NCBI GenBank assembly: GCA_900552725.1
Contig: USAT01000105.1
Location: forward strand, 1-6,235
DNA length: 6,235 bases
Source: an uncultured Eubacteriales bacterium
GTDB taxonomy: Bacteria > Bacillota > Clostridia > Oscillospirales > Oscillospiraceae
Direction: 5' to 3'
Shown: one piece after another, positions 1-6,164 of the stretch
Numbering within the stretch: position 1 is the stretch's first letter
How the letters are laid out: each line of letters opens with the position of its first letter
Notes under the pieces: generated by a model
Databases searched by the model: none
What the model was told of the DNA's origin: nothing
Seen by the model: the letters and a program-made list of their open reading frames with translations, nothing else
Translations under genes and position numbers: made by a program

Positions 1-1
1 C

Positions 2-19
2 CTGCGGAAGGCGAAGTAA
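2..19 (+). CDS. Possible 3' tail of an upstream gene (partial)
   Basis: Five sense codons (reading LRKAK) run from the window edge to a TAA at 17-19, ten bases before a strong hairpin. A second frame gives CGRRSKK and stops at 24-26, so the frame is not certain. The placement before a hairpin and close to the next ribosome binding site suggests an upstream gene in the same direction, possibly in one operon with the DUF1638 gene. The product cannot be identified from so few residues. Confidence 0.3.
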   Translation: MRKAK

Positions 20-29
20 GAAATAACCG

Positions 30-60
30 CCATAACCTCCGGCCTGGCCGGAGGTTATGG
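30..60 (+). terminator. Perfect intercistronic hairpin (terminator or attenuator)
   Basis: The arms at 30-44 and 46-60 are exact reverse complements: 15 bp around a single central T, so the real loop is probably about 5 nt. The arms are GC-rich in the centre. Only a short T run (ATTTTG, 61-66) follows, which is weak for an intrinsic terminator. The Shine-Dalgarno of the DUF1638 gene begins at 68, leaving no room for a promoter between hairpin and gene. The hairpin could therefore be a leaky terminator, an attenuator or an mRNA processing or stability element. Confidence 0.65.
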
Positions 61-82
61 ATTTTGTAAGGAGGCGTTTGCC

Positions 83-781
83 TTGGACAAGAACGATACG
101 CTGATCCTGTGCTGCGCCTCGGTGCGGCGTCATCTGGACGCGGCACAGCGGAAGATAGGGACGGATTTCCCGGTGCGGGAACTGGCGTGGGAGAACCACA
201 AGGAGCCTGCGGTGATGCACGAGACGCTGCTGCGCACCGTGGCGGAGCTGCCGGAGAACATCACCACGGTGCTGTCCTGCGTGTGCAGCTGCGGCGGCGT
301 GTGGGAGGGCGTGACCCTGCCCTGCCGGGTGGTGCTGCCGAAAATGGACGACTGCGTCACCATGATGCTGCAGACCGACGACACCCTGCGCGCCGACGCC
401 AAGCAGGAGGGCCACATCTACTTCCGGGACTGCGACCGGGGCGAACACTCGGTGGCGGCCTTCAAGGATGAGATCTGCCGCCGGTACGGCATGGAGATCG
501 GTACCTCCATCTTCGGCGGGTTCATGGAGGGCTATCACCACGCCGACATGATCGACACCGGCGTGTACGACTGCTACGCCGAGGACTTCGTGGCGGAGAT
601 GCAGCAGTGCGCCGACCTGATCCGCTGCGATCTGGACTATGTGACCGGCAGCAACCGGGTGCTGGAAAATCTGGTGGCCGGACAGTGGAAAACGCAGTTT
701 CTGGTGCTGGAAAAGGGGCATACTGTGAAGGAGACAGACTTCTTCCCGGCGGGTGAGCCGGAACGGCGGCTGCTCTACTAA
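83..781 (+). CDS. DUF1638 family cysteine-rich protein
   Basis: This is a soluble 232-residue protein without signal peptide or membrane segments. Three regions fit the DUF1638 pattern: a central cysteine-rich stretch (C66, C68, C70, GG71-72) leading to VLPKMDDCV at 84-92, an IDTGVYD motif at 157-163, and a C-terminal part (about 185-210) with NRVLENLVAGQW followed by FLVL. It has 12 cysteines, which suggests metal or cofactor binding. The biochemical function of DUF1638 is not established. The family is known from methanogens and anaerobes, often near corrinoid methyltransferase genes. The start is a TTG at 83, chosen because AAGGAGG at 68-74 lies 8 nt upstream and no in-frame ATG fits. The stop is 18 nt before the next gene, which implies co-transcription. 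No promoter is visible, so expression probably comes from upstream. The family call rests on recalled motifs, not on a search. Confidence 0.75.
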   Translation: MDKNDTLILCCASVRRHLDAAQRKIGTDFPVRELAWENHKEPAVMHETLLRTVAELPENITTVLSCVCSCGGVWEGVTLPCRVVLPKMDDCVTMMLQTDDTLRADAKQEGHIYFRDCDRGEHSVAAFKDEICRRYGMEIGTSIFGGFMEGYHHADMIDTGVYDCYAEDFVAEMQQCADLIRCDLDYVTGSNRVLENLVAGQWKTQFLVLEKGHTVKETDFFPAGEPERRLLY

Positions 782-799
782 ACAAAGGAGGACAAGACC

Positions 800-1633
800 A
801 TGATCATGGACGGCTGTCAGGGAAAGCCCCGCACCCCTACCATCCGGGAGAAAACCTGCCCCGTGTGCGGCAACACCATCGAGATATTCTCCACCGACAC
901 CCAGGTGACCTGCGACAAGTGCGGCTTTGTGGCGTATAACGACGCGCTGAGCTGCGTGCAGTGGTGCCAGTATGCCCGCAAGTGCGTGGGCGACGAGATG
1001 TATGAGCGGATGATGGAGATCGCCCGCCGCCAGAAGGCGGAGCGCTCCACCAAGGAGGAGCGGGAGATGACCGTTGCGGAGCAGAAGGCGGCATTGCGGA
1101 AGAAGCTGCGCACCATGGAGCGGATTTTGCCCCAGAGCTATCGGGACGAGAGCGCCGCGGCCATCTGCCGCCGCGTGACGGAGCTGCCGGAATATCAGGC
1201 GGCACAGGTGGTATTCGCCTTTGTGGGCACGGAGCGGGAGATCGACACCACGGCGCTGCTGCGGGACGTGCTGGACAGCGGCAAGACGCTGTGCCTGCCC
1301 CGCTGCGGCGCGGTGCACAGCATGGCCCTGTGCCATGTGACATCGCTGGCGCAGTTGAAGCCGGGGGCTTACGGCATTCTGGAGCCGGTGGAGGACTGTT
1401 CGCTGCTGACAGTGGAGGACATCGGCTTCGTGGTGACACCGTGCCTTTCCTGCGATATGCGGGGCGACCGGCTGGGACAGGGCGGCGGCTACTACGACCG
1501 GTTCTTTGACCGCTATCACGGCCCGGCGGCCCTGCTGTGCCGGGAGAAGCTGCTGTCAGATGAGGTGCCCATGGAGCCCCACGACAAGCGGTTTAATGTT
1601 ATCGTCACGGAGAAGGACGTGTACCGGGTATAA
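800..1633 (+). CDS. Zinc-ribbon / 5-formyltetrahydrofolate cyclo-ligase fusion
   Basis: This 277-residue two-domain protein is probably cytosolic. Residues 1-89 carry a zinc-ribbon-like module: C20-x2-C23 and C38-x2-C41, followed by C52, C56 and C62 in a second cluster (SCVQWC...KC). Residues 90-277 match 5-formyl-THF cyclo-ligase (EC 6.3.3.2, YgfA/YqgN family), which converts 5-formyl-THF plus ATP to 5,10-methenyl-THF. Supporting motifs are FVGTEREIDT (141-150), GILEPVED (192-199), the glycine-rich ATP loop RLGQGGGYYDRFF (224-236), and VPMEPHDKRFNVIVTEK near the end. Typical cyclo-ligases are about 180-200 residues, so the first 89 residues are an addition. ATG 800 has AAGGAGG (785-791) 8 nt upstream. 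The gene lies 18 nt after the DUF1638 gene, and its TAA lies inside the terminator stem. An internal start at residue 90 is also well supported. The enzyme domain is confident; the role of the N-terminal module is unknown. Confidence 0.9.
   Translation: MIMDGCQGKPRTPTIREKTCPVCGNTIEIFSTDTQVTCDKCGFVAYNDALSCVQWCQYARKCVGDEMYERMMEIARRQKAERSTKEEREMTVAEQKAALRKKLRTMERILPQSYRDESAAAICRRVTELPEYQAAQVVFAFVGTEREIDTTALLRDVLDSGKTLCLPRCGAVHSMALCHVTSLAQLKPGAYGILEPVEDCSLLTVEDIGFVVTPCLSCDMRGDRLGQGGGYYDRFFDRYHGPAALLCREKLLSDEVPMEPHDKRFNVIVTEKDVYRV
1052..1069 (+). promoter_or_regulatory. Internal Shine-Dalgarno and in-frame ATG at the domain junction
   Basis: AAGGAGG at 1052-1058 lies 8 nt before an ATG at 1067-1069, which is codon 90 of the 277-codon frame. 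This is the same core and spacing as at the two upstream starts of this operon. Translation from here would give a 188-residue protein beginning MTVAEQKAALRKKLR, the normal length and N-terminus of a stand-alone 5-formyl-THF cyclo-ligase. The motif is directly visible; its use as a second start is inferred. Confidence 0.6.
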
Positions 1634-1667
1634 AAAGAACGCTGTGCAAAGCACAGCGTTCTTTTTA
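1631..1667. terminator. Bidirectional intrinsic terminator between convergent genes
   Basis: A perfect 17-bp stem (1631-1647 with 1651-1667) has an AAA loop. Runs of A and T at the stem base give a U-tract in both directions, so it can end both the cyclo-ligase transcript and the convergent prfB transcript. The TAA of the cyclo-ligase gene forms the first three stem bases, and the prfB stop is 9 nt beyond the other end. Confidence 0.93.
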
Positions 1668-1676
1668 TATTTGCTT

Positions 1677-2798
1677 TTATTTCAGCTCGCCGTTGGCGGC
1701 GGCGGTCAGATAGGCGTTGATGAAGCCGTCGATATCGCCGTCCATCACCGCCTGAATGTTGCCCATTTCGTAGCCGGTGCGGGTGTCCTTGGCCAGGGTG
1801 TAGGGCATGAACACATAGGAGCGGATCTGGCTGCCCCACTCGATCTTCATTTGCACGCCCTTGATGTCGCTGATCTTCTCGGCGTGCTGCTGCAGCTTCA
1901 GCTCCGCCAGCTTGGCCTTCAGCATCTTCATGGCGTTGTCGCGGTTCTGGAACTGGCTGCGCTCCGTCTGGCAGAACACCACGATACCGGTGGGCAGGTG
2001 GGTCAGGCGGACGGCGGAGGAGGTCTTGTTGATGTGCTGGCCTCCTGCGCCGGAGGAGCGGCAGGCCTGCATTTCGATCTCGTCGGGACGGATCTCGATC
2101 TCGCTGTCGTCGGCCAGCTCCGGCATGACCTCCAGGGCGGCGAAGCTGGTCTGGCGGCGGGCGTTGGCGTCGAAGGGACTGACGCGCACCAGACGATGGA
2201 CGCCGTTCTCGCTCTTCAGGTAGCCGTAGGCATTCTCGCCCTCAATGAGGATGGTGGCGGACTTGATGCCCGCTTCTTCACCGGCTTCGTAGTCCATCAG
2301 CTGATAGGTATAGCCGTGGCGCTCGGCCCAGCGGGTGTACATGCGGTAGAGCATCTCCGTCCAGTCCTGGGCCTCGGTGCCGCCGGCACCGGCGTGGAAG
2401 GTGAGGATAGCGTTGTTGGCATCGTACTCGCCGGAGAGCAGAGCGGCCAGACGGCGCTCACTGATCTCCTTCTGGAGCTTCTCGTAGCCCTCCATCACGT
2501 CGGGGAGTTGGGAGGCGTCGTCCTCCTCCTGGGCCATCTCGCACAGGGTCAAGGTATCCTCCCACTCGCTGACCAGACGGTCATGCTTCTTGATCTTGTT
2601 CTCCAGGCGCTTGATTTGCTGGCTCACCTTCTGGCTGCGCTCCAGATCGTTCCAGAAGCCGTCCTGCTCCGTCTCCTTCTGGAGGGCGGACAGCTCCTCG
2701 CGGGCCTTGGGGATGCCCAGGGCCTTTTCCAGCTCGCCCAGGGTGGGCTCCAGCGCCAGCAGCTTCTGCTTATAATCATCGTATTCGATAACGGCCAT
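1677..2798 (-). CDS. prfB: Peptide chain release factor 2 (RF2)
   Basis: RF2 recognises UGA and UAA stop codons in the ribosomal A site and triggers release of the finished peptide. The 373-residue product has the class I release factor layout: a helical N-terminal domain (about 1-120), the SPF anticodon tripeptide at 207-209, which marks RF2 rather than RF1, and the catalytic GGQ at 252-254 in SGAGGQHINKTSSAVR. The Gln is the usual target of PrmC methylation. A Ser occupies the position that is Ala or Thr in E. coli RF2 strains. The start was set at ATG 2796-2798 because AAGGAG (2809-2814) lies 10 nt upstream and the protein then begins like other RF2s (MAVIEYDDYKQKL). An in-frame ATG 13 codons earlier sits at the predicted transcription start and lacks a binding site. 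The frame is continuous, with no internal TGA for programmed frameshifting. It lies downstream of the transporter gene but has its own promoter. Confidence 0.97.
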   Translation of the reverse strand: MAVIEYDDYKQKLLALEPTLGELEKALGIPKAREELSALQKETEQDGFWNDLERSQKVSQQIKRLENKIKKHDRLVSEWEDTLTLCEMAQEEDDASQLPDVMEGYEKLQKEISERRLAALLSGEYDANNAILTFHAGAGGTEAQDWTEMLYRMYTRWAERHGYTYQLMDYEAGEEAGIKSATILIEGENAYGYLKSENGVHRLVRVSPFDANARRQTSFAALEVMPELADDSEIEIRPDEIEMQACRSSGAGGQHINKTSSAVRLTHLPTGIVVFCQTERSQFQNRDNAMKMLKAKLAELKLQQHAEKISDIKGVQMKIEWGSQIRSYVFMPYTLAKDTRTGYEMGNIQAVMDGDIDGFINAYLTAAANGELK

Positions 2799-2840
2799 AT
2801 GTGTCGATCTCCTTATATCGTAAATTTCAGTAATCAAACT

Positions 2841-2869
2841 ATTATATCCGGAAAAACGGTATCTGTAAA
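2841..2869 (-). promoter_or_regulatory. Sigma-A type promoter of prfB
   Basis: On the minus strand TTTACA (2864-2869) and a perfect TATAAT (2841-2846) are separated by exactly 17 nt. Transcription would start near 2834, giving a leader of about 35 nt before the prfB ATG. The promoter sits just after the transporter stop codon, and no terminator hairpin is visible in this gap, so read-through from the transporter gene is also possible. Confidence 0.8.
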
Positions 2870-2876
2870 GGGGGTG

Positions 2877-4352
2877 TCATGGCGTTTCCGGTATTTCCGG
2901 GACATTTTCCGCAGGATAGGGGTCGCTCGTCCGGTGGTGACGCAGCAGCATGGCGGCATTTTCCTCCGAGCGCAGGTTGCGGAACACCCGGCGCATCATT
3001 ACCAGCGTCAGGGCAAAGGACAGTACATCCGCCACCGACTGGGCCAGCTGTACACCCAGCTGATCCAGCCACAGGGGCATCAGCAGCACGGCGGGGATGA
3101 AGAACAGACCCTGGCGGGCGGCGGCCAGGATGGTGGCAGGCACGGTTTTGCCCATGGTCTGGGTCATCATGTTGCTGACCAGGGCGTAGGCCGCCAGGGG
3201 GAAGGTGAGGCACTGGCACCGCATGGCCACCGTGCCGAAGGCTACCACCTCCGGGTCGTCCCGGAAAACGGCCACCATCTGGGGCGCGAAGGCATAGCCC
3301 ACGATGGAGGCCACCACCAGGAACAGGGTGCCCCATTTGACGCAGAAGCGGAAGCCCTGCCGCACCCGGTCATAGAGCTTGGCGCCGTAGTTGAAGCCGC
3401 ACACCGGCTGGAAGCCCTGACCGAAGCCAATGAGGGCGGAGTTGGCCATGGTCATGACACGGCTCACCACGCTCATGGCGGCGATGGCCGCGTCGCCGTA
3501 CAGGCCGGAGGCCGTGTTCAGACAGATGGTGGAGATGGCCATCAGGCTCTGGCGGCACAGGCTGGGGAAGCCGCCCCGCAGGATCTCCTTGAAAATATGG
3601 CGGGTGAAGCGGATCTTGCTGGGATGGAGCCGCAGGTTGCCGCCCCGTGTGCAGCCGAACAGCAGCAGGCCAAAGGAGAAGAGCTGTCCGATGATGGTGG
3701 CCAGGGCCGCGCCCCTGATGCCCATTTTGAAGGTAAAGATCAGCAGGGGGTCCAGGCCCACGTTGATGACGGCACCGGCCACGATGCCGATCATACTGTA
3801 TATGGCGCTGCCCTGGAAGCGGAGCTGATTGTTCAGCACGAAGGAGGCGGTCATATACGGTGCGCCCAACAGGATGATCCGCAGATAGTCGCAGGCATAG
3901 GGCAGGATGGTGTCGGTGGAGCCCAGCAGACGGGCCAGGGGCTGCAGAAAGAGCTGGCCCAGGATCAGCACCACCACGCCGGCGGAAAAGGCCAGCGTCA
4001 CGGCGGTGATGGCCATGGTCTCGGCGTCCTCGGTCTCGTGGCGGCCCAGCTGGCGGGAGATGTAGTTGCCGCTGCCCTGGCCGAAGAAAAAGCCGGTGGC
4101 CTGAATAATGGCCATCAGCGAAAAGACCACGCCCACCGCGCCGGTGGCCGCGTTGGAGTGCATCAGGCCCACGAAGAAGGTGTCCGCCAGATTGTACACC
4201 GCCGTTACCAGCATGGAGATGATGGTGGGCACCGCCATCTCACACACCAGCTTACCCACCGGGTCGGCGGTCAGGTGGCGGTATTTCTCCTCCTGCAGAA
4301 GGTTGGCCTCTTTCAGATGCTTTGTCTCGTGAATGTGGTGGTTGTGATACAT
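2877..4352 (-). CDS. MATE family multidrug/sodium antiporter
   Basis: This is a polytopic inner-membrane exporter of 491 residues. MATE proteins export cationic drugs or metabolites in exchange for Na+ or H+; the substrate here cannot be told. The protein has many hydrophobic segments consistent with the 12-helix MATE fold in two repeats. Family landmarks are PVGKLVCEMAVPTIISMLV (31-49), VYNLADTFFVG (52-62), INVGLDPLLIF (196-206) and, in the second half, GQGFQPVCGFNYGAK (311-325). The pattern resembles MepA-like MATE proteins of Firmicutes. The N-terminus is unusual for its histidines (H3, H5, H6, H8, H12). The charged C-terminal tail after about 456 is cytosolic. The ATG at 4350-4352 has a weak, close GAGGG (4357-4361, 4 nt spacing); no better in-frame start was found before the first helix. 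It is transcribed divergently from the pyrophosphatase gene and lies 78 nt upstream of prfB. Confidence 0.93.
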   Translation of the reverse strand: MYHNHHIHETKHLKEANLLQEEKYRHLTADPVGKLVCEMAVPTIISMLVTAVYNLADTFFVGLMHSNAATGAVGVVFSLMAIIQATGFFFGQGSGNYISRQLGRHETEDAETMAITAVTLAFSAGVVVLILGQLFLQPLARLLGSTDTILPYACDYLRIILLGAPYMTASFVLNNQLRFQGSAIYSMIGIVAGAVINVGLDPLLIFTFKMGIRGAALATIIGQLFSFGLLLFGCTRGGNLRLHPSKIRFTRHIFKEILRGGFPSLCRQSLMAISTICLNTASGLYGDAAIAAMSVVSRVMTMANSALIGFGQGFQPVCGFNYGAKLYDRVRQGFRFCVKWGTLFLVVASIVGYAFAPQMVAVFRDDPEVVAFGTVAMRCQCLTFPLAAYALVSNMMTQTMGKTVPATILAAARQGLFFIPAVLLMPLWLDQLGVQLAQSVADVLSFALTLVMMRRVFRNLRSEENAAMLLRHHRTSDPYPAENVPEIPETP

Positions 4353-4390
4353 AGAGCCCTCGTTTTCTGTGATTTCTTTACCTATTTTTT

Positions 4391-4419
4391 ATGATATCAT
4401 GGTTTTTTCTGTAAATCAA
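4391..4419 (-). promoter_or_regulatory. Promoter of the MATE transporter gene
   Basis: On the minus strand TTGATT (4414-4419) and TATCAT (4391-4396) are separated by 17 nt, with expected transcription start near 4384 and a leader of about 30 nt. The -10 overlaps a perfect 10-bp palindrome ATGATATCAT (4391-4400). The -35 is a weaker match than that of the divergent promoter. Confidence 0.6.
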
Positions 4420-4424
4420 GACCA

Positions 4425-4453
4425 TTGACCAACGGCACGGCCTGCACTATAAT
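4425..4453 (+). promoter_or_regulatory. Promoter of the pyrophosphatase gene
   Basis: TTGACC (4425-4430) and a perfect TATAAT (4448-4453) are separated by 17 nt, a near-consensus sigma-A promoter. Transcription should start near 4460, leaving a leader of about 39 nt. Its -35 lies only 5 bp from the -35 of the divergent transporter promoter. Confidence 0.85.
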
Positions 4454-4498
4454 AGCAGCTAAGAAAAAAGACTTTTCGGTAAAAGGAGTTTGACCGAT

Positions 4499-6112
4499 AT
4501 GAACGAGATCTATGTGACCGGACACCGCAATCCCGACACAGATTCCATCGTGGCCGCCATGTCCTATGCCGCGCTGAAGAATGCGCTGGGCGAAAAGGAG
4601 TATGTGGCGGTGCATCTGGGCGCCATCAGCGACGAGACCAACCGGATGCTGAAGCGCTTCGGCTTCAAGCCGCCCCGGCTGATCCAGAACGTCCGTACCC
4701 AGGTGCGTGATCTGGACTTTGACCGGCCGCCCTGCCTGGACGCCTCCGTCACCATGGATCGGGCGTGGCAGCTGATGCGCAATCAGAAGATCTCCGCCAT
4801 CCCCGTCACCAACGAGGACGGCACGCTGTACGGTATGCTGTCCGCCGGTGACATCGCCACCTTCAGCCTGAACACCATCGCTAACCCGGTGGTGGAGGAG
4901 GTGCCCATGTTCAACCTCCTCAGCGTTATCGAGGGCCGCGTCGTGGGCGAGGGCGGCGATCTGGTGGACACCCTGTCCGGCAGCGTGTCCATCGCCCTGC
5001 CCCAGAGCTGCGAGAATCTGCTGTTCGACAGCTCCGACAGCATCGTGCTGTGCGGCAGCCAGCCGGACATGATCCGCCGTGCGCTGGACATGCAGGTGTC
5101 CTGCCTGATCCTGTGCCAGACCGACGTGGACCCGGAGTGGATCAAGGATGCCGGCAAGACCTGCATCATCTCCACCCCCTTTGACGCCAGCCGCGTTCAC
5201 CGCCTGATCTATCAGGCCATTCCCATCTCCCGGCCCTGCGCCACCGGCGACCTGATCTGCTTCCATCTGGACGACTACATTGACGACGTGCGTGAAGTCG
5301 TGCTGAAGAGCCGCTACCGCTGCTACCCTGTGCTGGACGAGGAGGAGAAGGTCGTGGGCACCCTGTCCCGTTACCACTTGCTGCGGCCGAGACGCAAGCA
5401 GGTGGTGCTGGTGGACCACAACGAGCTGTCCCAGACCGTGCCGGGCATCGAGCAGGCGGAAATTCTGGCCATCGTGGATCACCACCGTCTGGCGGATATC
5501 CAGACCCGCCAGCCCATCAACGTCCGTAATGAGCCGGTGGGCAGCACCAACACCATCATCACCTCCATGTATCAGGAACACGGCGTCATGCCCTCGCCCC
5601 ACATGGCGGGCCTGATGGCGGCGGCCATCCTGTCGGATACGGTCATGTTCAAGTCCCCCACCTGCACCAAGCGGGACATCGCCATGGCCGAGCGGCTGGC
5701 CCGCATGGCCCGCGTGTCCCTGGATGAGCTGGGCCGCGAGCTGTTCGCCGCCGGCGCGGTGGACGGCAAGTCCGCCGAGGAGCTGCTGCGCAGCGACTTC
5801 AAGGAGTTCCACATCGCCGAGCAGAATCTGGGTGTGGGTCAGGTGACGTGCATCAATTCCGAGCACTTGATGGAGCGCAAGGACGATCTGCTGAAGGCCA
5901 TGCGCCGGATGCGGCAGGAGCACGGTTACGACATGGTGATCCTGATGCTGACGGACGTTTTGCAGGAGGGTACCCAACTGCTGTACATCGGCAGCGACGA
6001 GGTCATCCGCAACGCCTTTGCCGCGGAGCCCAAGGACAACTCGGTGTTCCTGCCGGGCGTCATGTCCCGCAAGAAGCAGGTCATTCCCATGCTGACCACG
6101 TTGTGGGGCTAA
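4499..6112 (+). CDS. ppaC: Manganese-dependent inorganic pyrophosphatase, CBS-DRTGG-CBS type
   Basis: This cytosolic family II (DHH) enzyme hydrolyses pyrophosphate to two phosphates and so drives biosynthetic reactions forward. Residues 1-70 hold the first half of the catalytic domain with the metal motif GHRNPDTDS (H9, D13, D15). An insert follows: CBS motif 1 (about 71-122), a DRTGG-like domain (about 140-246) and CBS motif 2 (about 255-296). The catalytic domain resumes with VDHNE (D306), DHH (327-329) and ILSDT (D380). The C-terminal DHHA2 domain carries the substrate-binding SRKKQ at 523-527. All expected metal ligands are present. The 537-residue length fits the regulated subclass, against about 310 for the simple form. 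Clostridial relatives are controlled by adenine nucleotides through the CBS domains. The start was set at ATG 4499 because AAGGAG (4483-4488) lies 10 nt upstream; a TTG at 4490 is too close. It has its own promoter and terminator, so it is probably monocistronic. Confidence 0.96.
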   Translation: MNEIYVTGHRNPDTDSIVAAMSYAALKNALGEKEYVAVHLGAISDETNRMLKRFGFKPPRLIQNVRTQVRDLDFDRPPCLDASVTMDRAWQLMRNQKISAIPVTNEDGTLYGMLSAGDIATFSLNTIANPVVEEVPMFNLLSVIEGRVVGEGGDLVDTLSGSVSIALPQSCENLLFDSSDSIVLCGSQPDMIRRALDMQVSCLILCQTDVDPEWIKDAGKTCIISTPFDASRVHRLIYQAIPISRPCATGDLICFHLDDYIDDVREVVLKSRYRCYPVLDEEEKVVGTLSRYHLLRPRRKQVVLVDHNELSQTVPGIEQAEILAIVDHHRLADIQTRQPINVRNEPVGSTNTIITSMYQEHGVMPSPHMAGLMAAAILSDTVMFKSPTCTKRDIAMAERLARMARVSLDELGRELFAAGAVDGKSAEELLRSDFKEFHIAEQNLGVGQVTCINSEHLMERKDDLLKAMRRMRQEHGYDMVILMLTDVLQEGTQLLYIGSDEVIRNAFAAEPKDNSVFLPGVMSRKKQVIPMLTTLWG

Positions 6113-6115
6113 GAA

Positions 6116-6164
6116 GTAAGCATAAAAAGTCACGCGGCAGCGCCGCGTGACTTTTTATGCTTAC
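6116..6164. terminator. Strong intrinsic terminator after the pyrophosphatase gene
   Basis: A perfect 23-bp inverted repeat (6116-6138 with 6142-6164) has an AGC loop. The GC-rich top of the stem (CGCGGC/GCCGCG) is followed by an A5/T5 segment inside the stem, so a U-tract is available in either direction. It starts 3 nt after the stop codon. Confidence 0.93.

Noticed and set aside
30..60. A riboswitch or T-box upstream of the DUF1638 gene
   Set aside because: Only one simple hairpin is visible in about 60 bases between a probable upstream stop and the ribosome binding site; there is no room for a multi-helix aptamer.
837..1439. A 200-codon minus-strand frame opposite the fusion gene
   Set aside because: The product is Pro/Ser/Arg/Cys-rich, typical of an antisense shadow of GC-rich coding sequence, and it lies within a gene of known family.
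2799..2837. An upstream ATG that would add 13 residues to RF2
   Set aside because: It falls at the predicted transcription start of the prfB promoter and has no Shine-Dalgarno, while the downstream ATG at 2798 has AAGGAG at good spacing and matches the family N-terminus.
1506..4394. A 962-codon plus-strand open frame spanning prfB and the MATE gene
   Set aside because: It is antisense to two clear protein families, begins inside the cyclo-ligase gene, crosses the terminator at 1631-1667 and the prfB promoter, and encodes a low-complexity Gly/His/Gln/Ala/Leu-rich product with no family motif. GC-rich third positions on the opposite strand explain the lack of stops.
4490..4498. TTG start three codons before the chosen pyrophosphatase ATG
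   Set aside because: It is only 1 nt after the AAGGAG core; the ATG at 4499 has a 10-nt spacer and places the first metal ligands at residues 9, 13 and 15 as in the family.
4397..6133. A 578-codon minus-strand open frame opposite the pyrophosphatase gene
   Set aside because: It mirrors the codon bias of a confidently identified gene, its product is rich in His/Gln/Gly/Val without recognisable domains, and it starts within the terminator hairpin with no ribosome binding site.
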